From CAZODA01 sp964578485 (GTDB lineage: Bacteria; Bacteroidota; Bacteroidia; Bacteroidales; Marinilabiliaceae), in assembly GCA_964578485.1 (NCBI GenBank), contig CAZODA010000001.1, forward strand, positions 1 through 64,000: DNA of 64,000 nt. The letters run 5' to 3'. Shown in pieces: positions 1 to 7,855 of this stretch. Numbering within the stretch: position 1 is the stretch's first letter; each line of letters starts with the position of its first letter. Below the pieces are notes generated by a model, which saw only the letters and a program-made list of their open reading frames with translations, made no database searches and was not told where the DNA came from. A program made the position numbers and the translations under genes.

Positions 1-104
1 AGTTATTAACAATTTTCTTGTCAACATATATCATGAAAGGACAGTCATCAGTAAACAGTAGATTAATTATAAATTATAAATTATGAATGATGAGTTAAAA
101 TGCT

Positions 105-131
105 GATGACTACGTCGTTGAGATAGGTTCA
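105..131 (+). repeat. Left arm of inverted repeat bounding island 1
   Basis: The sequence beginning GATGACTACGTCGTTGAG is the reverse complement, with about one mismatch, of 1246-1272. A degenerate relative in the same orientation lies at 38574-38600 in island 2. About 50 bases (132-180), including a 20-base palindrome, separate this arm from the inner arm at 181-234; the right side lacks that block. Confidence 0.7.
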
Positions 132-149
132 GGAAATGAAAAATTGTAG

Positions 150-169
150 GGACGTGACATGTCGCGTCC
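150..169. repeat. 20-base near-palindrome (GACATGTC core)
   Basis: GGACGTGACATGTCGCGTCC is self-complementary except for one T/G pair. It shares the left flank TTGTAG and the length of the perfect palindromes at 546-565, 39266-39285 and 40463-40482, but its arms differ. It sits in a block that appears to interrupt the left arm of the island's inverted repeat. Confidence 0.6.
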
Positions 170-213
170 GATTAGAATTTAATTAGCAGATTAGTTAATT
201 AGTTTTTAATGTA

Positions 214-234
214 CTCAAAGCATCCTGCTTTGAG
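214..234 (-). repeat. 21-base hairpin repeat, copy 1
   Basis: Arms CTCAAAGCA and TGCTTTGAG enclose a three-base loop. With flanks, about 49 bases from 199 to 247 are the reverse complement of the copy around 39197-39217 with a single loop difference. All four copies in the window carry the flank TACATTAAAAAC on the same side, so the repeat unit is longer than the hairpin and has an orientation. Confidence 0.8.
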
Positions 235-371
235 AAAAGGCATGATTCCAAAGTTCCAGTGTTACCAGCAACTAAATATGTATCATTTTCGGCAAATAAG
301 GATGCATGATTTTGTGTTAAAAATAATATGATTAATTATTAAATTGGGAGTAGGGAGTATCCCATAATATC

Positions 372-384
372 ACCCCTTCGGGGT
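372..384 (-). repeat. Short hairpin ACCCC-TTC-GGGGT, copy 1
   Basis: A five-pair stem closes a TTC loop and is flanked by a TATTATA-like tail (reading AACCCCGAAGGGGTGATATTAT on the minus strand, of which the stem is the core). Related copies are at 38825-38837, 38876-38888 and 38961-38973. No gene or promoter context explains it. Confidence 0.6.
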
Positions 385-432
385 TCTTTCTGTCTGATAG
401 TCAAATTCTTTCTACAATAATACCTCCCGCTT

Positions 433-526
433 AGATTATTAGCTATTTACAAATTTGATGTTTTTATAATGTCATCTAGCGGGATTTAAAGGATTATTAA
501 TTACGAAGACGTCAATGGGTTCACGC
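433..526 (+). repeat. 94-base direct repeat, copy 1
   Basis: This copy and 654-747 have equal length and differ at only a handful of positions. The unit starts AGATTATTAG and ends in ACGAAGACGTCAATGGGTTC followed by ACGC. Its last 36 bases recur at 38391-38417 in island 2, next to CGCAAAG-type repeats there as here. It codes for nothing recognisable. Confidence 0.75.
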
Positions 527-545
527 CTAGATATTAATGTTGTAG

Positions 546-565
546 AGACAGGGCATGCCCTGTCT
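546..565. repeat. 20-base perfect palindrome, GCATGC core
   Basis: AGACAGGGCATGCCCTGTCT is perfectly self-complementary and is preceded by TGTAG. It has the same plan as 39266-39285 and 40463-40482 (AGAC-NNN-GCATGC-NNN-GTCT in outline), but the inner arm bases differ between copies while pairing is kept. Confidence 0.75.
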
Positions 566-594
566 TACATTGGTTAGTGATTTAAGTCAAAGAG

Positions 595-655
595 TTCACG
601 CAAAGTCGCAAAGTTGCAAAGCATACACCTTGGCGTCTTAGCGTCTTAGCGAGAG
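595..655 (+). repeat. CGCAAAG / GCGTCTTAGC repeat array
   Basis: TTCACGCAAAGTCGCAAAG is followed by CTTGGCGTCTTAGCGTCTTA and GCGAGAGA. The same order of elements occurs at 38460-38514 in island 2 and partly at 741-790. It resembles the non-coding CGCAAAGACGCAAAG-type repeats known from many Bacteroidota genomes; that comparison is from memory. Confidence 0.65.
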
Positions 656-747
656 ATTATTAGGTATTTACAAATTTGATGTTTTTATAATGTCATCTAG
701 CGGAATTTAAATGATTATTAATTACGAAGACGTCAATGGTTTCACGC
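654..747 (+). repeat. 94-base direct repeat, copy 2
   Basis: Near-identical to 433-526, in the same orientation, with 127 bases between the copies. It runs directly into another CGCAAAG-type array (741-790). Tandem duplication by slippage or recombination between CGCAAAG tracts would explain the arrangement. Confidence 0.75.
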
Positions 748-843
748 AAAGCCCACAAAGATTATTTCACGCAAAGCCGCAAAGATTTGTCCACGAATTT
801 CACGAATTTATAGGCTGAAAGCCTTTGTTTGCATCCACTAACT

Positions 844-895
844 GCTCCCCTTTTGAAGGGGAACTGTCTGAAGGTTAAGCGAAGCGAAATCCCGT
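844..895 (+). repeat. Interspersed repeat, GCGAAGCGAAATCCCG family
   Basis: About 50 bases, from GCTCCCC to GCGAAGCGAAATCCCG, match the reverse complement of 40041-40092 at most positions. A shorter partial copy is at 38707-38728. The family is present only in the two gene-free islands of this window. Confidence 0.6.
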
Positions 896-1191
896 ATAAC
901 GCGTGAGCGGGATACGGGAACCAGCTAGGGTTTAACAGATTAATCACTCCACTCAAAATTGTTTTTTATCTCTTGCAACAAATTATAGATTGTTTCCATA
1001 TCTAATTGATTTCCGCGCCCTCCGGTTAGTTAATATCTCCTGTCTATGAAGGTTTAACCTCCCGCTCTCGGTAAGCCTCGCTGGACAGGCGAGGGCAACG
1101 CCTTGGGTCGATGAATATCCCTACCCCCAGCGCCTTGAAGAGGCAACATAAAGAATAAAATTGTTTACGACATTCAATTTTTAATATTTTT

Positions 1192-1212
1192 CTCAAAGCA
1201 GGATGCTTTGAG
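1192..1212 (+). repeat. 21-base hairpin repeat, copy 2
   Basis: Same arms as 214-234 (CTCAAAGCA / TGCTTTGAG) in the opposite orientation, followed by TACATTAAAAACTAATTA. It forms the inner part of the right arm of the inverted repeat around island 1 and is followed in turn by the ACGTAGTCCTCAACATT motif and a TTCATT array, an order that recurs at 40177-40311. Confidence 0.8.
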
Positions 1213-1245
1213 TACATTAAAAACTAATTATCTAATCTATTAATC

Positions 1246-1272
1246 TGAACCTATCTCAACGACGTAGTCCTC
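1246..1272 (-). repeat. Right arm of inverted repeat bounding island 1
   Basis: Reverse complement of 105-131. Its inner part, CAACGACGTAGTCCTCAAC, has a degenerate counterpart at 40226-40244 in island 2, also between a 21-base hairpin and a TTCATT-type array. Confidence 0.65.
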
Positions 1273-1291
1273 AACATTCTCAACGTTCTAC

Positions 1292-1370
1292 TGTTCATTT
1301 TTCATTTTTCATTTTTCATCGTTCATTTTTCATCGTTCATTGTTCATTGATCATTGTTCATTGATCATTG
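1292..1370. repeat. TTCATTTTTCAT / TTCATTGATCAT low-complexity tract
   Basis: A run of short imperfect units (TTCATTTT, TTCATCG, TTCATTGATCATTG) that runs into the stop codon and last codon of the SusD gene at 1365. A similar tract with unit TTCATTCC lies at 40264-40311, and comparable TTCATTG/TTACTGATCACTG text precedes the GH2 stop at 40580. Polymerase slippage products are the simplest reading. Confidence 0.7.
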
Positions 1371-2996
1371 TGGTAGGTACCAATTATTTTTATCCAATAA
1401 TATGCTTTCGAGTTGATAATTTCTTTTGGCAACGGTTTTTGCAAGATATACGGGATCATTTCTTCTTAATGCCACTCTCATAAGATCGTGGAATCTGTGT
1501 CCTTCATAGGCCATTTCGAGTGCTAATTCTTCGATAATTTTATCTTCCACATATTCAATAGAATCTTGAAGAGTTGGCAGTGATGGTATTCTAAAAGCCG
1601 GCACACGACTAACATTACCACCTCCTCTTTCTCTCACTCCGAGGCTATTTTCGAAATAGGGATCAGAAAAATCCATATAGGTAGGCAGTGCTTCGGGTCT
1701 TTCTCTTGGAGGCACGATAGAGTCGGTCATAATAACACTTTCTTTCAATCCGTGTTTCAAAACAGAAAATGCAAGGTTTGGTTTTCCTGCTCTATTTACG
1801 GCTTCGGCGTACCTCAAGTGCAATTGTGCCACTCGATATAAGTAAATAACACTTGCTGTTTCTGATACCCCCATAAGATATTTTCTTATAGCATTACCAC
1901 TTACATTGGGATAAACATTTGCTTCGAGTTCTTCACCTTCTATACTAAGATCTATATCCGGGAACATAATAGTATTATAGACTCTCAGATCACCAACATT
2001 AGTAACATTGGAGTTATGATAATAGGTTTGAGTTAAAAACATTCGTAAAGCTTCATTTGTAGGGCGCACTTCATAATTATGGAGCATAAGAGAATCCATA
2101 AAGGTATCTTGTCCATATTCACGTGAGCGTGCTAAACAAGTAATTCTTTCATAATTACGAGATGTAATATTAAACAACATTGACCAGTAAATTTCAATAT
2201 TAAGAAATACTGCATTATCAACATTCCATGTATTACTTGGCGTAAAAAGTATTAATGAACGGTCTATCATAAGATTTCTATATTCTAAAGCTGCGCGTTC
2301 ATATTCCCCATTCCAAAGATATAAATCGCCAAGAACGAATCTCACGGGAAAAGTGAGTTCATCGCTATTGATTGGTGTAGCTCCATCTATGCCAACAGCA
2401 TCAGGTAATTCAACATTTTTAAATGGTTCTAAGTCATTTATAAGAACAGGTATAAGTTCTTCCAGGCTATACTCGGGGAAATTTGCTTCTGCAAGCTTGA
2501 CATCAAGTAAGGCATCTTCATAATATTTCACTGTTCTATAGTTAAGAACCATTTGCAGGTAAGTCCACGCACGTATTGCTTTCACGAGCCCCATATCCCT
2601 ATACAATATTTTTTCGGCTTTCACCACAGCTGTTGTATCAAGTTTATTAATTACATAATTACATTGATTAATAACAGCATAATAATCTCTGATATTAACA
2701 TAGGGGTTATCAGGTGAGATATTAAATTCGCTGATTTCTTTGATATCTTCCCTTGCATTAAGGGTAAGTTCCATCATATCACCTCTAAGTTCTCCGAGCA
2801 GCACATATCTTTCACCAAGTTTTTCAAGGAGAGAGTATATACCCGTTACTGCATAATTAGCATCGAATTCATTATTGATTTTATGTTTTTCTTCCAGCAA
2901 CAAGGCTTCAGAATCAACATTTAATATATCATCACAGCTATAAAAGACTAATAATGTCAAAAGAAGGCCTGATAAAAATTTTAATTTATTCCTCAT
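1365..2996 (-). CDS. SusD/RagB-family outer-membrane lipoprotein
   Basis: Surface glycan-binding lid of a SusC/SusD nutrient importer, anchored in the outer membrane. The 543-residue product has a short signal peptide ending in FYSC, with the lipid-bearing cysteine at residue 21. The SusD fold shows in the helical N-terminal half (repeated hydrophobic TPR-like helices) and in the C-terminal LALEMAYEGHRFHDLMRV motif typical of the family. It follows the SusC gene at 3050-6253 by 53 bases and closes a seven-gene minus-strand operon. The ATG at 2996 is well placed for the signal peptide. The stop codon lies at the edge of a repeat tract. Ligand unknown; identification as SusD is secure, specificity is not readable. 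Confidence 0.92.
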   Translation of the reverse strand: MRNKLKFLSGLLLTLLVFYSCDDILNVDSEALLLEEKHKINNEFDANYAVTGIYSLLEKLGERYVLLGELRGDMMELTLNAREDIKEISEFNISPDNPYVNIRDYYAVINQCNYVINKLDTTAVVKAEKILYRDMGLVKAIRAWTYLQMVLNYRTVKYYEDALLDVKLAEANFPEYSLEELIPVLINDLEPFKNVELPDAVGIDGATPINSDELTFPVRFVLGDLYLWNGEYERAALEYRNLMIDRSLILFTPSNTWNVDNAVFLNIEIYWSMLFNITSRNYERITCLARSREYGQDTFMDSLMLHNYEVRPTNEALRMFLTQTYYHNSNVTNVGDLRVYNTIMFPDIDLSIEGEELEANVYPNVSGNAIRKYLMGVSETASVIYLYRVAQLHLRYAEAVNRAGKPNLAFSVLKHGLKESVIMTDSIVPPRERPEALPTYMDFSDPYFENSLGVRERGGGNVSRVPAFRIPSLPTLQDSIEYVEDKIIEELALEMAYEGHRFHDLMRVALRRNDPVYLAKTVAKRNYQLESILLDKNNWYLPQ

Positions 2997-3049
2997 CTGA
3001 TTTTCTGTTTAAACCTTTATATAATCATATATTACATACAGCTAAAAGC

Positions 3050-6000
3050 TTAGAGGTTCATTTTTACTCCTATAAAAAAGCTTTTTGTAAGTGGAATTAA
3101 TCCGCTATCAATTCCCTGATACAGAACACCATTTCCAGCAGAAACCCCCGGGTCTCTTCCAAGATAGTTAGTCAGGGTGTATAAATTATTTGCCGAAGCC
3201 CAAACTTCGAATCCTTCTAACCAATTACTCTGTATTGGAATATGGTATGTTAGTTTAATATTTTTCACTCTCAAGTATGATCCGTCTTCAATCCAACGAT
3301 CTGAAAAACGTGAATTTCCGATTGGATCACCATAATATGCTTTAGGTTGCTCAGTTTTTTGTCCTTCGCTTCTCCACCTTGCCAGCATGGCAGTAGATTG
3401 GTTTCTATAATCACTTCCGGCTTCAAGATTTGCCCTTAGCATGTTATAAACATCATTACCGAGGGAGAATGAAAATATAGCATCAAGAGTAAGATTTCCA
3501 TATCCAAGCCGTGTATAAAATGACCCGTAGAGGTCGGGATTGGGATCTCCTATAATTTGTTTATCGGCATCATTAATAATTCCATTGCCATCTACATCAT
3601 GGAAATGAATGTCGCCTGCTCCAAAATATCTGAGATTAGCCTGTGCATCCGTCATTTTCAAAGAGGCATTAGATGCTTCATCTTCGGTAGCAAAAACTCC
3701 TTTGGTTTTATAGCCATAGAAAAGTCCTGCGGGATTTCCAACAGAAGTAAGGATTTCTGCACCATAGATATTAGTAGTGTAATCCCCATCGGGTAAAGAT
3801 ATTATTTCATTCTTATACATTCCAATATTAGTTCCGGCTTCCCACACAAACTTATTTCTATTCATCAGCTTAAGATCTGCTGATATTTCAAAGCCTTGAT
3901 TTTTCAATTCACCGCCATTAAACCAGTAGTATCCCTTTCCTGCTTGTTCGGATAGTTCTTTTAATCCAAGCAGATCTGATGTTTTATGATCGTACACACT
4001 TGCAGAAAGAGATAATTTATCATTAAACAATATGGCATCAAAACCAAGAGTCATTTTCCTTGTTGTTTCCCATTGTATAGAAGTATTGGGGATATTGGCA
4101 ATTACTAAACCACTTGCACGATCGATATAACTAACTGAAGCAAGATAGGCATCTCTGACAAAGGCTGTAATATCATCATTTCCTGTGAGCCCTACTCCAG
4201 CCCTGACTTTTAAAATATCAATCCAGTCTATTTTTGACATAAACTTTTCTGATGATGCCAACCATGCAACATTCAACGAGGGAAAGAGACCCCATGAATG
4301 TCCAAAGATCTGAAAGCCACCCTTTGTTTCTTTTCCAAAGCGGCTTGAGGCATCCATTGCTAAGGAGGCATTTACAAAGTAGCGTTTATTATAGGCATAT
4401 TCAAGGTTCATATAATTAGATATTGACCGCACCCTTTGATTGGCGCCATCAATAAATCTAAATTCTTGATCACTGAACAAATTCCTTAGTTGATCTGTAC
4501 CGGTGTTATGTCCTTGTCCTAAATCTGTTTCAAAATAATCTGATAAATATCTCCATCCGAGCATTATATCAACATCATGAATATTGTTGAAACTGTTTAT
4601 ATATCTGAGTCGTGAATCATCAAAAATAGAAATATTTCTTGATTGCATGCTTTCAAATACATTAGTTGACACACCATAGCCACTTAAAATGCGTGGTGCA
4701 ACACCAATTATGGGGATATATGATGTTTCCTTCACTTTATTAAGGCTGTAATCAAACTGACTGCTAAATTCAAGCTCAGGAATAATTTTCACAGTTGGTG
4801 TACCACCTATGGTAAAGCGATATTGTTTATTAGTATTTAAAGAATGATCAATGAGCGCAGTTGGATTACTGATTCCAAAGATATCATAACTTTCATAATC
4901 CGTTGTTATTTCACCTGTTGCCGAATATTTATAAGGATTTAAAAAGGGTGATTTTATCATAGCAAGAAAGGCCGGTGATGTATAAAAACTAACTCCTTCA
5001 TCAAGCAAATCTCTATCAACTGTTGCAAAAGAAAGGTTAAGTCCGAGTGAGATAAGCTTAGAAAGGTTCATATCCGCATTAAAGCGTGTACTCAGACGTT
5101 CCATATTAGTTCTTTTTATTACTCCTTCCACTCCGGTATATCCAACTGACAAGGCATAAAGTGCTATATCATCTCCCCCATTAACACTAATATGGTAATT
5201 TTGTGCTATTCCTTGTCTATAGACTTCATCCTCCCATTTTGTAGCATTATTATATCGTTTATAACTTATATGTGAGGGGTTTGTATTTAAAAAATCAAGT
5301 TGACTGACATAAGCCGGTGATAAATTTGTAGTACTGAGCATTTCAGACACATACACCCTATATTGGTCACCATCCATAACAGGCAGTGATTCGGGTCTGG
5401 TAGTAATACCTCCATAGGCATTAAATTCAATTTCTGTAACATGCCCCTTTCCTCTTTTTGTAGTAATAAGGATAACGCCATTAGCACCTTTACTGCCATA
5501 TATTGAAGTAGCATCCTTTATAATGCTGACATTTTCAACATCATTTAGTTCGATATTTGCAAGTGTATTACCAAAAAAACCATAATGAACTGTAGGTGCA
5601 TCATAAAAGCTATTCCATATTACACCATCAACAATAATCAGAGGTTGAGCATTCATATTTAATGAATTATATCCTCTTATAAAGAGTGAAGATCCCATGC
5701 CTGTACTTCCCGAACGGTTAACAGAACGTACTTCCCCTCCAAGTCTTGAATTTATAATTTCATCAACAGTAAGCATTTGTGAATACTCATCAACCTGATC
5801 AATATCATTTGCCGACAGGGGGTTGAATGTTTTACGCACCCTTTGTGATGGTCCTTCGATAAAGCCATAATTATTTGAAAAAACTTTGGAATAGAGGTCC
5901 ACTTCAATTATTTCTCTCCCTTTAAGATCTATCTCGCGATTACCATAATTAAAGGCACTAATATTGATTAGACCCGTGGCTTCTGTCAAATAAATAAGAT

Positions 6001-6253
6001 AGCTGCCATCATCCTGCAGAGTTCCTGCTGCCTCTTCATTAATTGCCGATATTTGAGCAGTTGATATCAGTTCACCTGAAAATGCATCTTTTACAAGAAC
6101 TTTCACCTCAACAGAAGCTCCTGTATCAGGCAGTTCATCATTTCCATTTACAGAAGAGAATACCAGAAGCCAGCACAACAGGAACAAAAGTCTGTTCTTA
6201 GTTATTAAAACTCCGGCTGAGGAGCCTTTGTATGTATTAGTTATTCGTTTCAT
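3050..6253 (-). CDS. SusC/RagA-family TonB-dependent receptor
   Basis: Outer-membrane beta-barrel that imports oligosaccharides using TonB energy, partnered by the SusD at 1365-2996. The 1067-residue protein has a signal peptide to about residue 37, a CarboxypepD_reg-like beta-sandwich at roughly 45-125 and a plug domain at about 145-268, with SLFIRGYNSLN, LIIVDGVIW and IYGSKGANGVILITTKRG as the usual SusC signatures, followed by the barrel. The extension is divergent compared with the second receptor in this operon: no clear PLPGV-type motif is seen. The start ATG at 6253 lies 43 bases after the upstream FAS1 gene, in an operon read toward low coordinates. Family assignment is firm; transported glycan is not known. 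Confidence 0.93.
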   Translation of the reverse strand: MKRITNTYKGSSAGVLITKNRLLFLLCWLLVFSSVNGNDELPDTGASVEVKVLVKDAFSGELISTAQISAINEEAAGTLQDDGSYLIYLTEATGLINISAFNYGNREIDLKGREIIEVDLYSKVFSNNYGFIEGPSQRVRKTFNPLSANDIDQVDEYSQMLTVDEIINSRLGGEVRSVNRSGSTGMGSSLFIRGYNSLNMNAQPLIIVDGVIWNSFYDAPTVHYGFFGNTLANIELNDVENVSIIKDATSIYGSKGANGVILITTKRGKGHVTEIEFNAYGGITTRPESLPVMDGDQYRVYVSEMLSTTNLSPAYVSQLDFLNTNPSHISYKRYNNATKWEDEVYRQGIAQNYHISVNGGDDIALYALSVGYTGVEGVIKRTNMERLSTRFNADMNLSKLISLGLNLSFATVDRDLLDEGVSFYTSPAFLAMIKSPFLNPYKYSATGEITTDYESYDIFGISNPTALIDHSLNTNKQYRFTIGGTPTVKIIPELEFSSQFDYSLNKVKETSYIPIIGVAPRILSGYGVSTNVFESMQSRNISIFDDSRLRYINSFNNIHDVDIMLGWRYLSDYFETDLGQGHNTGTDQLRNLFSDQEFRFIDGANQRVRSISNYMNLEYAYNKRYFVNASLAMDASSRFGKETKGGFQIFGHSWGLFPSLNVAWLASSEKFMSKIDWIDILKVRAGVGLTGNDDITAFVRDAYLASVSYIDRASGLVIANIPNTSIQWETTRKMTLGFDAILFNDKLSLSASVYDHKTSDLLGLKELSEQAGKGYYWFNGGELKNQGFEISADLKLMNRNKFVWEAGTNIGMYKNEIISLPDGDYTTNIYGAEILTSVGNPAGLFYGYKTKGVFATEDEASNASLKMTDAQANLRYFGAGDIHFHDVDGNGIINDADKQIIGDPNPDLYGSFYTRLGYGNLTLDAIFSFSLGNDVYNMLRANLEAGSDYRNQSTAMLARWRSEGQKTEQPKAYYGDPIGNSRFSDRWIEDGSYLRVKNIKLTYHIPIQSNWLEGFEVWASANNLYTLTNYLGRDPGVSAGNGVLYQGIDSGLIPLTKSFFIGVKMNL

Positions 6254-6296
6254 TCGTAAATTATTTTTTCAAACAACCTGCCATGACAGGTTTAAA

Positions 6297-7835
6297 TTAT
6301 TCCATTACAGGTTCAAGTAAAATATAATCTATAAGCATTCTTCTGCTAAAATCATTTGTTTCAACAGCTGTGACAGAGTTTGCAATTTCAAGTTCAACAG
6401 GTACCAGATCGTATTCTTCATCCACTACATTTGCAAACTCAAAATTAAATCTACCTAAATACATTTTGGTAACTTCATAAGGGTCTGTCACATTATCGGC
6501 AGGTGTAATTCTGTTACGTCTAATGCGTCCTGCTGTGGTATTAATCGAAACTAAGGTAAAATCCGCTCTGTTTGGTTTAGGATTATTCGGATTAATGATA
6601 AGCTCAGGAACGAAGACACAATAAATATCATATTCAGCTGATAAGGTATTAGGAATTTGAAAAGTCACGGAAGGCTGGGCACTTAGGCTAATTGGATCTA
6701 CCGATATATATTCGGATTGTGATATATCCAATTCTGATCCATAGCTATATCTGACATTAATTCTACTATTAGCAGCTTTCCTACCTATTGTGCTTTCCCC
6801 TTCAATTTTTATTGTTTTAAACCATGATACTGTATCTTCAATATTAATTTTAGAGGTTTTAAAAGCATAAGCGTTACTCAATTCGTTTTTTTCGCTATTA
6901 GCGAAAATTTTTGATGTGTTGTAAAGTATATTTCCTGTAGTTGTCTCTAAATAAGGTAGTTCTTCTGGCTTTTCGATAAGCCCTGTATAGAATAAATCTT
7001 TAACAAGAGTATATTTTGTAAGGAAGTCGGCTCTTTCTTCACCACCAAAAATATTTGGTATATTAAAATAAGGTCTGATTCTATCATAGGCTTCATCCCA
7101 TGCGTTATTATCAGGCAGAAGTGCGGTAAAGAGCATATTTTCCAAATTTAAATAACCAACTCTTTCGAGCACTCTATTTCCATAGACAAAAACTGAGTCA
7201 TAAATTGGTTGCTCATCTTCATCATAGGCAATAACAACGGAATTTGGGGCATCGAAGAGCATTTCATCGTATGAGTACATAAAATTTTTAAGCTCTTCCA
7301 GGTCTTCATTTCTTCCTATATATTCCCACAGGTTTAAGGTATAGGGAACAAAGCCACTAATTTTATGGAGCAGTCCGTTATTGGCTAATTCATTTGCTTC
7401 TAAAACAGGAACACCACCAATGCTAAAATCATTATCCTGCAAGCGTGAGAAGAGCAAGAATTTTCCATTTTCCATATTTACTCTTCTTGAACTAATCCCT
7501 GATGTTGTAATAAGTCCTCTCGCTATATGATTGACGACAATTTCTTTTACCAATCTTTCATCCTGCATATCAAGTCCCTTGAGTGCTTCATTAACCGGTG
7601 CCCATACAGTATAGGTTTGATAGGCATCAATTTTTTCACTATAGCCGGAACTTCTCAACATTTGTGTAAAAATGCTAAGCTCAGGTTTTGATTCAATAAG
7701 TTCCATTATTGATCTTTGTGGCAGTTTTTGTGAGGGTTCTTTATAATGATCATCCCAAGTATCATCACAACTGCCGATAATGAGGGCAAGTAGGAGCCAC
7801 AAGATCATTGAACTATAAAACATTATCTTCTTCAT
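6297..7835 (-). CDS. Fasciclin (FAS1)-domain lipoprotein, two domains
   Basis: A 512-residue lipoprotein (signal ending IIGSC, cysteine 23) with a FAS1 domain at about 40-170, recognised by TYTVWAPVNEALKGL and the later VNHIARG motif, and a second, weaker FAS1-like unit at about 170-310 (LLPDNNAWDEAYDRI). The last 200 residues look like beta-sandwich and end in YILLEPV. FAS1 domains are adhesion or ligand-binding folds; here the position between SusD and SusC genes (20 bases after the previous gene, 43 before the next) suggests a surface glycan-binding or complex-stabilising role, which is inference. The C-terminal region shares the SRxxLIDY/FNYLEFVPVE-type ending with its neighbour at 7856, pointing to a duplicated pair. 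Confidence 0.85.
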   Translation of the reverse strand: MKKIMFYSSMILWLLLALIIGSCDDTWDDHYKEPSQKLPQRSIMELIESKPELSIFTQMLRSSGYSEKIDAYQTYTVWAPVNEALKGLDMQDERLVKEIVVNHIARGLITTSGISSRRVNMENGKFLLFSRLQDNDFSIGGVPVLEANELANNGLLHKISGFVPYTLNLWEYIGRNEDLEELKNFMYSYDEMLFDAPNSVVIAYDEDEQPIYDSVFVYGNRVLERVGYLNLENMLFTALLPDNNAWDEAYDRIRPYFNIPNIFGGEERADFLTKYTLVKDLFYTGLIEKPEELPYLETTTGNILYNTSKIFANSEKNELSNAYAFKTSKINIEDTVSWFKTIKIEGESTIGRKAANSRINVRYSYGSELDISQSEYISVDPISLSAQPSVTFQIPNTLSAEYDIYCVFVPELIINPNNPKPNRADFTLVSINTTAGRIRRNRITPADNVTDPYEVTKMYLGRFNFEFANVVDEEYDLVPVELEIANSVTAVETNDFSRRMLIDYILLEPVME

Positions 7836-7855
7836 AAATGAAAACGTATATTTTT

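Larger units (their letters stand above)
1..1364. repeat. Gene-free repeat island 1
   Basis: I see no credible gene in this stretch. It is a mosaic of short palindromes, direct repeats, CGCAAAG-type arrays and a TTCATT-type low-complexity tract, each entered separately. The core is bounded by inverted copies of the same sequence: 105-131 on one side and 1246-1272 on the other match as reverse complements at nearly every base, and inside them 181-234 and 1192-1245 do the same. Several repeat families recur in the second island (38371-40579), so the two islands flank the polysaccharide locus between them. The island lies downstream of the last gene of a minus-strand operon. A 64-codon frame at 762-956 consists of repeat sequence and is not called. 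Confidence 0.75.

Noticed and set aside
433..747. CRISPR-like array from the 94-base repeats
   Set aside because: Only two long copies, no regular spacers and no cas genes in the window.
762..956. 64-codon open frame in repeat island 1
   Set aside because: It translates interspersed repeat sequence (including the 844-895 element) and shows no protein-like features.
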